A DNA stretch of 64,000 nucleotides, from NCBI GenBank assembly GCA_944320415.1, contig CALUHJ010000004.1, forward strand, positions 62,001 to 126,000, written 5' to 3'. The notes beneath the pieces are model-generated. The model worked only from the letters and a program-made list of their open reading frames with translations. It was not told where the DNA came from and made no database searches. This DNA comes from an uncultured Bacteroidales bacterium. GTDB taxonomy: Bacteria > Bacteroidota > Bacteroidia > Bacteroidales > P3. Position numbers and translations under genes: made by a program. This document shows, piece by piece, positions 18,081 to 27,200 of this stretch (within the stretch, counting starts at the first letter, position 1; each line of letters begins with the position of its first letter).

Positions 18081-18542
18081 ATGTACATGATAAGAAGAAT
18101 CTGCGTGCTTGTTATGCTGAGTCTCTCGGTCTTTTCAATAAAGTGCATGGCTCAGGTGAAGATTCTGGCCGACGGAAGGTTGCAGACCATACTCGAAAGG
18201 CATATAGAATACAATGAAATGTCGAGAACGATAATGGGTTACAGAATAAGGGTCAACACCTTCACGGGTGAAAACGCCAAGGCCAAGGCTTTTGCCCTTA
18301 AACAGGAAATAATGGACACCTATCCCGACACCAGGGCTTACGTGAGCTTCGACGAACCTAACTTCATAGTCAAATGCGGCGACTACATCAACCGTTTGGA
18401 TGCCTATGAAATGTACCTGAGACTGAAAGACCAGATAAACACCGCACAAATCATCCGCGACTGGATAAACAACCCGATAATATCGGAAGAAGACCTTAAA
18501 GCACCGGAATATTTTGAAGAAGACTTGGAATCTAATTTTTAA
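18081..18542 (+). CDS. Exported SPOR-like domain protein
   Basis: Protein of 153 residues with a signal peptide (about 1-24, ending KCMAQ). The C-terminal half resembles a SPOR domain: GYRIRVNTFTGENAKAKAF begins the first repeat-like strand and helix, and YVSFDEPNFIVKCGDYINRLDAYEMYLRLK the second. SPOR domains bind denuded peptidoglycan, often at division sites, so a periplasmic wall-binding role is inferred. It lies between the universal stress protein gene and the M20 peptidase gene, with 16 and 19 bp gaps, consistent with one transcript. Confidence 0.82.
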   Translation: MYMIRRICVLVMLSLSVFSIKCMAQVKILADGRLQTILERHIEYNEMSRTIMGYRIRVNTFTGENAKAKAFALKQEIMDTYPDTRAYVSFDEPNFIVKCGDYINRLDAYEMYLRLKDQINTAQIIRDWINNPIISEEDLKAPEYFEEDLESNF

Positions 18543-18561
18543 AATAAAACAAACAAAGCGA

Positions 18562-19929
18562 ATGGAAATAAAACAATACATCGAACAGAACAAGGAAAGG
18601 TTTTTGGAGGAGTTGTTCTCCCTGATACGCATACCTTCCATTTCATCAATAGAGGCACACAAACCCGATATGATTCGTTGTGCGCAAAGATGGAAAGAAC
18701 TGATTATGGAAGCCGGTGCGGACAAATGCGAGATAATGCCGACAAAAGGCAATCCTGTGGTATATGCGGAAAAGACGATTGACAAGAACAAGCCTACGGT
18801 ATTGATATACGGACATTATGACGTAATGCCGGTTGACCCTGTCGAATTGTGGAACACAAAGCCTTTCGAACCTGTGGTAAAGGACGGATTCATCTGGGCT
18901 CGCGGTGCGGACGATGACAAGGGACAGTCGTTCATGCACGCCAAGGCCTTTGAGTATCTTGTAAAGACCGGTCAATTGCCTTGCAACGTCAAGTTCATGC
19001 TTGAGGGAGAAGAGGAAATAGGCTCTGTCAGTCTTTACGACTTTTGCAGAGAGAACAAGGAAATGCTCAAGGCAGACATAATACTCGTATCCGATACTTC
19101 CATGATAGCCTCGGACACTCCTTCCATAACGACTGGATTGAGAGGTTTGGGATATGTAGAGGTCAAAGTTACGGGACCTAACCGCGATTTGCACTCCGGA
19201 CTGTACGGCGGTGCGGTTGCAAACCCTATAAACATACTCTGCCAGATGATTTCCAAACTTACGGATGAAAACAATCACATAACGGTACCGGGATTCTATG
19301 ACAAGGTACTTACGGCTTCCCAAGAGGAAAGGGAATTGATGGCTCAGGCTCCTTTCGATGTGGAGGAATACAAGAAAGCGATAGACATCAACGACATTCA
19401 TGGCGAGAAAGGATACAGTACGATAGAGAGAGTAGGAATACGTCCGAGCCTTGACTGTTGCGGAATTTGGGGAGGCTACACCGGAGAGGGCGCAAAGACC
19501 GTCATTCCTTCAACCGCTCATGCCAAAATATCATTCCGTCTGGTTCCGGACCAGGACTTTGAGGTGGTGACCGAACAGTTCGCCGAATACTTCAAGAGTC
19601 TTGCACCTGCATCCGTCAAGGTGGAGGTAACTCCTTTGCATGGCGGTTATGCCTATGTGTCTCCGATAGACATGCCTGCCTACAAGGCGGCTGAAAAGGC
19701 TTACATCACCACTTACGGCAAGCGTCCAATACCTACAAGAAGCGGAGGCAGCATCCCTATCATTGCGGGATTTGAAAAGATATTGGGCATAAAGTCCATC
19801 CTCATGGGCTTCGGATTGGGTTCTGACGCAATCCACTCGCCTAATGAGAACTATCCTTTGGAACAGTTCTTCAAGGGAATAGAGACAATACCTTATTTCT
19901 ACAAGGAATTTGCTGAATTGATGAAATAG
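18562..19929 (+). CDS. M20 family dipeptidase
   Basis: Zinc-dependent dipeptidase/deacylase of the M20/ArgE/DapE/CNDP group, 455 residues. Metal-binding segments are YGHYDVMP (His), RGADDDKGQSF (bridging Asp) and LEGEEEIGS (catalytic Glu and metal Glu). RSGGSIPIIAGFEKILG and the C-terminal His in GLGSDAIHSPNENYPL complete the site. The start at 18562 (MEIKQYIEQ) follows the SPOR-like gene by 19 bp. The substrate is probably a dipeptide but is not decidable here. Two strong hairpins follow the stop. Confidence 0.93.
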   Translation: MEIKQYIEQNKERFLEELFSLIRIPSISSIEAHKPDMIRCAQRWKELIMEAGADKCEIMPTKGNPVVYAEKTIDKNKPTVLIYGHYDVMPVDPVELWNTKPFEPVVKDGFIWARGADDDKGQSFMHAKAFEYLVKTGQLPCNVKFMLEGEEEIGSVSLYDFCRENKEMLKADIILVSDTSMIASDTPSITTGLRGLGYVEVKVTGPNRDLHSGLYGGAVANPINILCQMISKLTDENNHITVPGFYDKVLTASQEERELMAQAPFDVEEYKKAIDINDIHGEKGYSTIERVGIRPSLDCCGIWGGYTGEGAKTVIPSTAHAKISFRLVPDQDFEVVTEQFAEYFKSLAPASVKVEVTPLHGGYAYVSPIDMPAYKAAEKAYITTYGKRPIPTRSGGSIPIIAGFEKILGIKSILMGFGLGSDAIHSPNENYPLEQFFKGIETIPYFYKEFAELMK

Positions 19930-19944
19930 ATCTTTGTTTGAAGA

Positions 19945-19986
19945 AAACGGATTCTGAAAACATTTTTTTCTTTTCTGAATCCGTTT
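19945..19986 (+). terminator. Hairpin after the M20 dipeptidase gene
   Basis: A 16-bp inverted repeat with one mismatch (19945-19960, AAACGGATTCTGAAAA, with 19971-19986) 15 bp after the stop. The T-rich tract sits in the loop instead of after the stem, so termination is plausible but not canonical. The loop and right arm share CATTTTTTTCTTTTCTGAA with the dispersed repeat. Confidence 0.6.
19961..19979 (+). repeat. Partial copy of the dispersed intergenic repeat
   Basis: The 19-mer CATTTTTTTCTTTTCTGAA is identical to bases in the repeat copy at 56841-56859. It is embedded in the hairpin after the M20 dipeptidase gene. Confidence 0.6.
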
Positions 19987-20018
19987 CTATCGAATAAGGA
20001 AAAGAGTTCCGTGATATG

Positions 20019-20068
20019 AAATCAATAAACCCCGAAGGTGATCAAAAACTTTCGGGGTTTATTGATTT
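20019..20068. terminator. Perfect long hairpin, probable terminator
   Basis: A perfect 18-bp inverted repeat (AAATCAATAAACCCCGAA, 20019-20036, with 20051-20068) around a 14-nt loop. The right arm contains GGGGTTTATT. It is symmetric and could act on either strand. It marks the last sequence that looks native before the foreign-looking stretch. Confidence 0.7.
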
Positions 20069-20631
20069 AAAACCTAAAAAAGAAACATAGAACGGTTATC
20101 AAGCAGATAGACAAAATCTTCGACAGAACGAAAGAAGGATGTCATAATAGTCAGGTAGCGGAAGCAGATAAAGTTGCTCGACAGTAAGGTCAATCCTTGT
20201 CGTTACTTACTGTCATCCAGTGCAAAGTCTACATTAATATTCCAAACTATCTGAATTCGTCTTTTCACATCTAAACATGAGTCAGTGATGAACATTCCTA
20301 TATCAGAAACATCAGATAATCCAAAAACATTGCAACGGACAGATAACGGACGAGAAATTTGTAAATACCGTCTTCGAGCCGCAAGAACAGATAAGCAGTA
20401 AGCAGACTAAGCTACCGGGGTGAGTAGCAATAACTTTTGCTGCCTGTGGACCGGCAGAAGTACATGTCGGCATCGGTATCTTCCGACCTGCCGTGGGGAA
20501 TTCGAAACGAAGCAAATAACCCCCAAAATAAGATTTTCTATATCTTTTATTCCTATGCAACAATATGGCATAACCATCATAATACTTTTGCTGTGTCAAT
20601 AACGACAAAACAACATTTTAATCTCAACATT
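20069..20631. other. Gene-poor 560-bp stretch at the left side of the island
   Basis: No convincing gene on either strand. It holds a 9-bp perfect inverted repeat GACAGTAAG/CTTACTGTC (20180-20188 with 20206-20214) and a cluster of hairpins around 20411-20493. The part near 20400-20510 is richer in G and C than the surroundings. A minus-strand frame over 20312-20608 has no start context or protein character that I can support. The stretch ends at the ATPase start. Confidence 0.6.
20411..20493 (+). ncRNA. Candidate structured leader or small RNA
   Basis: Three adjacent foldable elements: GCTAC/GTAGC (20411-20415 with 20424-20428), AGCAA/TTGCT overlapping it (20426-20441), and a nested stem. 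In the nested stem CGGCAG (20452-20457) and GTCGG (20466-20470) pair with the contiguous CCGAC-CTGCCG (20483-20493). The region lies 140-220 bp before the ATPase gene on the same strand. I do not recognise a named RNA family; the call rests on base pairing only. Confidence 0.35.
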
Positions 20632-21480
20632 ATGCCGGTTATGATGAATCATGTAGTCAGAATGCGCGATTTGAGTTTTGACCCGAAGCTCTTTGAAACC
20701 TTTCACTGCGGTACGGCTTTGGACGAACTTTTGAGTTCTCATCAAGGACTACCACGTGGTGTGAACTATATGATTATCGGCGACCCAGGTGTGGGTAAGA
20801 CTACTATCATTCTTGATATGCTGGCCAATATCCAGAATCGCTATCCGAACGCCAGGACTCTATTTGTGAGTGCCGAAATGAATGAGATAGACCTCAGTGT
20901 ATATGTGGAAAGATACCCGAAATTCCAGACTTTACCCATTCTTTTTGTAGAATCTGATTTTGATAATGAAGTCCACAACTGGACTGTAGTCAAAAATGTT
21001 ATTGAACAAGGATGGGATATAGTAGCAATTGATTCATTTTACGAACTGCAGGGTATAATCAAGGATGAAGAAAACATTCGTATGAAAGATGCTGAGAGTT
21101 GGCTCTTACAGCTTATCAAAAAGCAGAATAAAGGCCAAAACGACCGACATCTAAATTGTACATTCCTGACCATACAACAGGTGACAAAGTCCGGAAATTT
21201 TGTCGGGTCAAATAGATTGAAGCATTCTATTACTGCAATGATGGAACTCCGTTTGGAGAATCCGAAAAATATATATTCCGACCGTTTCATAACTTTTTCA
21301 AAACACCGCCGTGGTGATGTTGGAGTAAAACTTTTCTATAGTCTAAGCAGCACTGGCGATGTTTCGTTTAACGAACAACGCTTCCTCCAAGACCGACATA
21401 TAAAGCATATGCAGAGCGAAGTGGCAGGACAGATACGCGACTTCGCTGACCAGTTCGATAAACTTTTTACACAAGATTGA
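20632..21480 (+). CDS. RecA/KaiC-fold ATPase of a mobile element
   Basis: Protein of 282 residues with a RecA-like NTPase core. Walker A is IIGDPGVGKTT, Walker B is WDIVAIDSFYEL, and a later CTFLTIQQVTKSG resembles the strand and sensor region of DnaB/RadA/KaiC proteins. No zinc finger or Lon-like domain is present, so it is not another RadA. The start at 20632 (MPVMMNHVV) was chosen over a long upstream extension of poor protein character; ATGs at 20641 and 20644 are alternatives. Arginine codons are mostly CGN, unlike neighbouring genes. It is followed after 1 bp by the DUF932-like gene. Confidence 0.8.
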   Translation: MPVMMNHVVRMRDLSFDPKLFETFHCGTALDELLSSHQGLPRGVNYMIIGDPGVGKTTIILDMLANIQNRYPNARTLFVSAEMNEIDLSVYVERYPKFQTLPILFVESDFDNEVHNWTVVKNVIEQGWDIVAIDSFYELQGIIKDEENIRMKDAESWLLQLIKKQNKGQNDRHLNCTFLTIQQVTKSGNFVGSNRLKHSITAMMELRLENPKNIYSDRFITFSKHRRGDVGVKLFYSLSSTGDVSFNEQRFLQDRHIKHMQSEVAGQIRDFADQFDKLFTQD

Positions 21481-21481
21481 T

Positions 21482-22543
21482 ATGAACCATTCAGATTTTC
21501 AATTAAAAAAACATCAATTCATGCAGGGATTATGTCCGCATAAGACTATATCTCTAAGTGGACTTACACATGTGGGAAAGAATGTATATTCTATCGAAGG
21601 AATAGAAGTTCCCGCCAGTGACACCTTTACAGAAACATACGACCGTATCATCGGTATTGACATCCGACAAAGAAAGATGGTGGAAGAAGCGTCTGGCGAA
21701 ACCGGCCTGAAAAATTACCGTAACTACATCAATGTGGCATCAAACATACAAAAGCCTAAATCTGTAGTAGTGACTGCTTCGCCTCAAAGCCGACAACTCA
21801 CAGATATAATCTCCATTGTTGATGAGTATATTTCACCGACATTATTTTTCGACTTTGCCGAAATGATGGCAGAAGAAACAGTATATACAGTATCGGACAT
21901 TAAGTGGAACAATTCGGGAATCCCACACATTATCATTACCTATACCAATCCACAAGGGCACACGCATTTGTTTGGACCGGGAGAAGATTTCATGATAGAT
22001 GGCTTCTATCTTGCCTGGAGTCCATCACATATCGAATTAGGACATTATTATGAACGGCTGGTATGTGCCAACGGTCAGATTGTCAGAGAAAAGCGCAAAG
22101 ACGCTACCGTGTATAAACTGTCTTCTCATGAAATACACAATATGATTGCACAAGTGAAAAGCAAACAATTCTTTAGAACAGGCATAGAACAATTCGAAAA
22201 ACTGTTTGCAGTAGCGTCAATATCAAGAATATCTTTATCAGAAATGAGGAAGTCACAAAAAATTCTGATTAGTCAAGGTATAGAAAAAGAGCAAGCAGAG
22301 ACGTTGATACCGTATGAAAAAACTTGTTCTGCTTACGAAAATGCAGGATATTATGACCTCCAAAAGGAATACTTGATGAAAGGCGAAGGAACTATTTGGG
22401 ACACATACAATGTACTCACTCAGTTTGCTACGCATACCACGATGTGGAAACCACAGGATTATCGGCGTATCAATATTATGAATGGCGCCTTTGGTTTGTT
22501 AAATAAAAAACCAGACATCATAAACTATATGGATATCTACTGA
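21482..22543 (+). CDS. DUF932-like phage/plasmid protein
   Basis: Protein of 353 residues without signal or membrane segment. The middle (about 160-235) carries LAWSPSHIELGHYYERLVCANGQIV, which resembles the DUF932 block found in phage and plasmid proteins (aligned Ser-x-x-x-x-LG and RLVC-NG). The C-terminal third is helical and charged. The function is unknown; in mobile elements such genes often sit near replication or recombination functions. It begins 1 bp after the ATPase stop, and the two share CGN-rich arginine usage, so they form a transferred pair. The DUF932 link is tentative. Confidence 0.7.
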   Translation: MNHSDFQLKKHQFMQGLCPHKTISLSGLTHVGKNVYSIEGIEVPASDTFTETYDRIIGIDIRQRKMVEEASGETGLKNYRNYINVASNIQKPKSVVVTASPQSRQLTDIISIVDEYISPTLFFDFAEMMAEETVYTVSDIKWNNSGIPHIIITYTNPQGHTHLFGPGEDFMIDGFYLAWSPSHIELGHYYERLVCANGQIVREKRKDATVYKLSSHEIHNMIAQVKSKQFFRTGIEQFEKLFAVASISRISLSEMRKSQKILISQGIEKEQAETLIPYEKTCSAYENAGYYDLQKEYLMKGEGTIWDTYNVLTQFATHTTMWKPQDYRRINIMNGAFGLLNKKPDIINYMDIY

Positions 22544-22593
22544 TACGGCACCTCCTTTCACTAAATACGTAGAGTCAATCAGCAAGTGCAATT

Positions 22594-22815
22594 TTACGGA
22601 ATAAATTTGAAGAACTCTTTTTTGGGAGTGGAGAAATTCAGTTTTTTCCTTGGACTTCGGTTTATTTTGTATTGTACCTCCTTATTGAAATCTTCCGAGA
22701 GTTCCATAAAATCCGTTCCTTTAGGTATATATTGCCGGATAAGTTTGTTTTCATTCTCAATAGCCCCTTTTTGCCATGAAGCATACAAGTCTGTAAAATA
22801 AACGGTAGAGTGCCT
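22594..22815 (-). pseudogene. IS30-family transposase, C-terminal remnant
   Basis: The reading frame gives VYFTDLYASWQKGAIENENK, then LIRQYIPKGTDF and INRSPRKKLNFSTP. This matches the C-terminal end of the IS30-family DDE transposase: the catalytic Glu in GAIENEN and the conserved RPRK-LGF-TP block. A stop codon (22816-22818) closes the frame upstream, and the first two catalytic Asp residues and the HTH are missing. It is therefore a decayed insertion-sequence remnant. The insertion sequence end is probably near 22575-22590 but no terminal repeat can be paired. It marks the right side of the foreign island. Confidence 0.85.
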
Positions 22816-22851
22816 TTACGGTTTTCTTACGGCAGGCAAATCCTATGCCAT

Positions 22852-23580
22852 TCAAAAACGGTATAGAACGGCAACAGAAAACGTATTTATCCTGCTTGTA
22901 CGTCCATAACTACTTATGAATATATCGCTAAGTGAGATATCTGCCTCCGATGAAAAACCCCAATGAGAGGAAAGCATTATCGCAAAGCCTAATCTCAAGG
23001 ACGTATAAATAGATTCAAGATTATTTATTTCGGATTTTGAATTGGCGTCTGCACTGGAAATGGCCCCCGAAACACGTTCATATTCCCTGTTGCCACCCAA
23101 ACTTATGTTCCACACCGGACCAGCGTAAAGCGAATAGGTATGGTTCAGAAAATCAAAACCGACAAAAAACGGAACCGACATATAGTGCAAACGGTATCTT
23201 ATGTTTTCGGTGAAGTCCACGCTTCCCATCAGTCCGCCGAATTTACTTTCAAGACGATAACCAATATTGCGGTATTCTATTCCGCTTTCCAAAGAAAAAA
23301 GGGAATTGAAACGGTATTCGAGGTATCCTCCCACAGAATAGGCGAAGACCGATTTGAAATCAGATGACACATTGGCTGAATTGCTCAATTCCGCACTATA
23401 AGAGGAAGAACCGAAATTTGCCTTTAAAGACCAAGCCAATCGCTTAATTTCCGCCTCATTAGCGGCTTGACCGGTGCCGTTTTGGGAAAACACTTCAGAA
23501 TCATACAGTCCGCAAAACACAATGACCAAAAACATTCCTAATACGTAACGATTTTTCAAACTAACAAAGAATCTGTCCAT
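22852..23580 (-). CDS. Outer-membrane beta-barrel protein
   Basis: Protein of 242 residues with an N-terminal signal (about 1-32). A region of alternating hydrophobic strands follows: SVGGYLEYRFNSLFSLESGIEYR, RYRLHYMSVPFFVGFD, SLYAGPVWNISLGG. The last residues are FSVAVLYRF, a typical C-terminal Phe beta-signal. This is the pattern of the PorT/OMP_b-brl family of small barrels in Bacteroidetes. The function is unknown. It stands alone to the right of the island with no clear promoter. Confidence 0.85.
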   Translation of the reverse strand: MDRFFVSLKNRYVLGMFLVIVFCGLYDSEVFSQNGTGQAANEAEIKRLAWSLKANFGSSSYSAELSNSANVSSDFKSVFAYSVGGYLEYRFNSLFSLESGIEYRNIGYRLESKFGGLMGSVDFTENIRYRLHYMSVPFFVGFDFLNHTYSLYAGPVWNISLGGNREYERVSGAISSADANSKSEINNLESIYTSLRLGFAIMLSSHWGFSSEADISLSDIFISSYGRTSRINTFSVAVLYRF

Positions 23581-23747
23581 AAACTAAACATTGATTAAAG
23601 ATTAAACATAATGACTGCGATATGGTTTTAATAAAAGATAGCCCATATCACACCCGCATTCCACACGAAATATGATTCGGAGAAACCGGGACACAAACAA
23701 CCATTTTTTCCATTGTTGTATCCATTCTAAAGCAACAATTAAAAAAA

Positions 23748-24167
23748 TTATGAGACAAAAGGCATTTGATACGTTATCCTCACTCCAAGTATACCTCCTT
23801 CAACCGATTCAATATAATCATACACATATACACGCATATACACATAATGATAATTCTCGTAGTCGCCATCCCATACTTTGTTTCTTACAACATAACCTCC
23901 GCCAGGATATGCAGCCACTCTTTTAACCCATCCGCCGTTATTTTCTGGTATATAGTCCACCTCATGCAAACCGCTGACTTGTCCGAGCGAATATATTTCT
24001 CCCTGACCTGAAAATGTAAAATTATTCGCATTATCTACATACAGATAATCGGAACCGGACATATACAGCTCCGTACCTCCATTGCCCCAATTTCTCATGC
24101 TCAAATTTACCGAGCCAATCACTTCATCGTCTTCACAAGCTGTAACAACTATAAAGGAAAAAACCAT
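23748..24167 (-). CDS. Small lipoprotein with damaged-looking 5' end
   Basis: Protein of 139 residues: the short hydrophobic stretch MVFSFIVVTAC ends in a probable lipobox Cys, followed by an Asn/Tyr/Gly-rich beta-type mature part (GNGGTELYMSGSDYLYVDN). The N-region has no basic residues. Upstream in the same frame are codons for RLLI and then a TGA, while ATGGAAGG lies just upstream one base out of frame. One missing base would create MERLLIMVF, a normal lipoprotein signal. The gene may be intact from 24167 or may carry a 5' frameshift. The function is unknown; it lies 44 bp after the giant surface protein gene. Confidence 0.65.
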   Translation of the reverse strand: MVFSFIVVTACEDDEVIGSVNLSMRNWGNGGTELYMSGSDYLYVDNANNFTFSGQGEIYSLGQVSGLHEVDYIPENNGGWVKRVAAYPGGGYVVRNKVWDGDYENYHYVYMRVYVYDYIESVEGGILGVRITYQMPFVS

Positions 24168-24211
24168 GATTAACAGCCTTCCATATCAATTTATTTATTA
24201 GAGTTTTCCTG

Positions 24212-27200
24212 TTACTTTACGACTATCATCTTTCTTCCCTTCTTGACATTCTTGTAATACATCGTATAGTAGTAAACACCTTCAGGCAATTTCAAGTCAG
24301 TAAGAACAATTGTATTGTGTCCCTGTCCGTATTTTCCTTCAACTGTCTTTACTTCCTGTCCCAGGTTGTTGGTTATTACAAGCTTGGCATAACCGGCCTC
24401 AGGCAAGGTAAATCCTATTGATGTTGCATTGTCAAACGGATTAGGTCTGTTCTGTTCCAATTCAAACTTGACATATTGAGCCTCATCGTCCAAATCAACA
24501 AACGACTGAACAACATAAGCATGGGTCGTATCGTTCCTGTGATCCGCATCATAAGGATAATCTATCCATGCCATGACGTTATATGTTCCGTTTTCGCTTC
24601 TCGGTATTCTTGTAGAGAACGTCATATATCTTGTCAGTCTAGGGTTAGGTTCATCGTATTCCCATGTGAATGTTTCGGTTATCTTGTTCGCCATATCTCC
24701 GTTCAGTACCAAGTGTGCCGTAACCTGTGTATTTCCGCCCAATGTACCCGCATTGTGAGCCCTTAGCTGAACCTTGCAATCAGGTGCGGATGTTTGTTCT
24801 ATATAGATAGTGTCCGCAACACCGTCCCTGTAACCCATATAAAGTACATTGGTCGTATCATTACTCCTGTCCACCTCATCAGGAACTGTTACATAAGCGG
24901 TAATACCGGTATATGTATCCCTAGGCAAGACAGCCTGGAACTTGTGATGACCCATGGTGCCGGCAGGTACGGCATTGCCGAGCCTGTATGTTTCCTCTAC
25001 CGCATTTGTTATGTCTCCGTTGTAATAGTATCCGACAGTAATATTGGAAATACCAACAGAGCTCCTGTTCATAAAGTCAAGTTGAACGGATATATTGTCA
25101 GGATCCGCATCGTCTATTGTGATAGATTTTGCTTCCAGGTCTCTAATCATATTAGAACCTTCAAGACGTCTGTACACCGTATCATTGTCATGATAGAAGT
25201 CTCCGTCAAGTCCAGTCCAACACTTCAAGTTGACAACTCCGAATGAAGCCAAGAACTTCTGATTGAATCTGTAGATATATTCGTCACCGTTATACAAAGG
25301 CGGATTGAAATAAATCATTTCCGTATTAACATTGCCTCCTGACACCTCATAAGATATAGGCAACTCAGATATCACGTCTATACCGAAATTCTTTATATGC
25401 AACGAGACCTCCACCTGATCGTTGGAAACGATTTGATCCAATGGTGAAACTATTTCAACTATACCCACATCCTTTTGCAGAGGTCCTATAACTATGCTTG
25501 CGCATGAGGAATCGTTATCAGTATAAACGTCAGTAGGATTCAATCTTGTAAATGCGCATATCTCAAACGGATCAGGACTATCCACCGTCAGATATGTTCC
25601 TCTTTGGAATGTGTATTCTCCCGTAGTTTCCGGCAATATGCCTGCGGAAGTTATGGATTCGCATATAGGTATGTGCATTCCTTCAGATATGTAACAAACC
25701 TCTATGTTGTTCAAAGTCTGTGTTCCGAAGTTACGTATCTCAACACGAGGATAGTAATAAGATCCGTAATTAGGCAGATTTGTAGGCTCAAGATTGATAG
25801 ATACGACACCAGCATCCTGAGGTCTCAAAGCTCTTTTTATGGATATATCATCTATTGCAAATCCATCACTTTGACTACCGTTGCCCGAACGGAATACAAA
25901 CCTTAATTGGAATTTGTTTCCGAACAAATGAGATACTTTTGCCAAAGAATAAGAAACCTTTCGCCATGTTCTTGAAGTGGTAAACGCCGTACCTTCCTCG
26001 TCATCATACCAGTTCTCGGCATTTAGACCTCCTTCCTCATCAGCTATTGCAGTCAAGTTAACCCATTTGTTCTCCCAATTCAAATATTCAACTGTCATCT
26101 TTGTAGGAGTTGTCACAGAGGATCTCAACATGAAACTTAAGGTATCCGGCTTTATCAAATCTATATTGAATACCGGTGAATACAATATACTCTCATTGTT
26201 CTTAGGGTATTTTCCGTCCAATACCGTTTTCCAACAGTTAGGGGCAGAATAAGCCTCCTTGATTGTAGTATTCGTGGAAGCCGGAGTTCCCATTTCCCAA
26301 CAATTTGTCGGATTGGCCAGATTTACATTGTACGCGTAGAAATGATCGTTAACCTCTTCCTCATCAAAGTTTGTAGAGTATGGTATGGTAAACTCTCTGA
26401 ACAAATAAGTATTCATCCTTACCGTATCGTTAACATTGTATGTATCACCGTTGACATTGACATATGCTTTAAGGTTGTTCATTCCCAAAGCCAAATCAAC
26501 CGTTCCCAATGTAATAGGTACAGATTCTCCGGACGCAATATTTCCACTCCAATTATATGTATTTTCCTCTCCGTCATTTAAAGTCCATTTTATTACAGCT
26601 GAAGTCAAAGGTGTCAAACCGGAATTACTCATCAACACTTTCACCTCCTGCTGGGCTGTATAAGCGAACTCGGAAGGTGAAACGAATCTCTTCATTTCCG
26701 CATTAACATTTTCAACCGTTCTTATCTGCACTTTGTAATCCTCCACTTCTCCGTCACCATATGTATCGCATGGACCGAACTCTTCACTGTTACCTCTCTG
26801 TTTCAACATTATCCTCATCCTTGTCATACCGTTCATCGTATTTGCCGGAACATCTATCTTGGACTTGAACAATGCACCAGCCCACGTGGTATCGCTTGCA
26901 ACAAGTTCCGTAGCGACATCGAATACTCCGTCTCTGTTCCAATCCATGAATACTCTAATCCATCCTCCCACCGGACTTTCAGGTATTTCCATAGGAGAAG
27001 AATAGTCAACCTGAACATACAAAGTGTCGGACACTCCTTTGAACAACACAACAGGAGAAACTGTCTCAGTGTAATCTGTATATGTGGCACCAAATGCGGA
27101 ATTGGCATTGTCAACCGTTCCCATCTGAACTCTCGATATATCCAAAGAAACAGGATTAGTAACATTAGGAGTACAATACAATGTATTTCCATTCTTTGGT

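Noticed and set aside
20312..20608. A minus-strand frame over the structured leader
   Set aside because: It reads through the hairpin cluster, lacks a start site and gives a Cys/Leu-rich chain without domain character. A structured non-coding role fits better.
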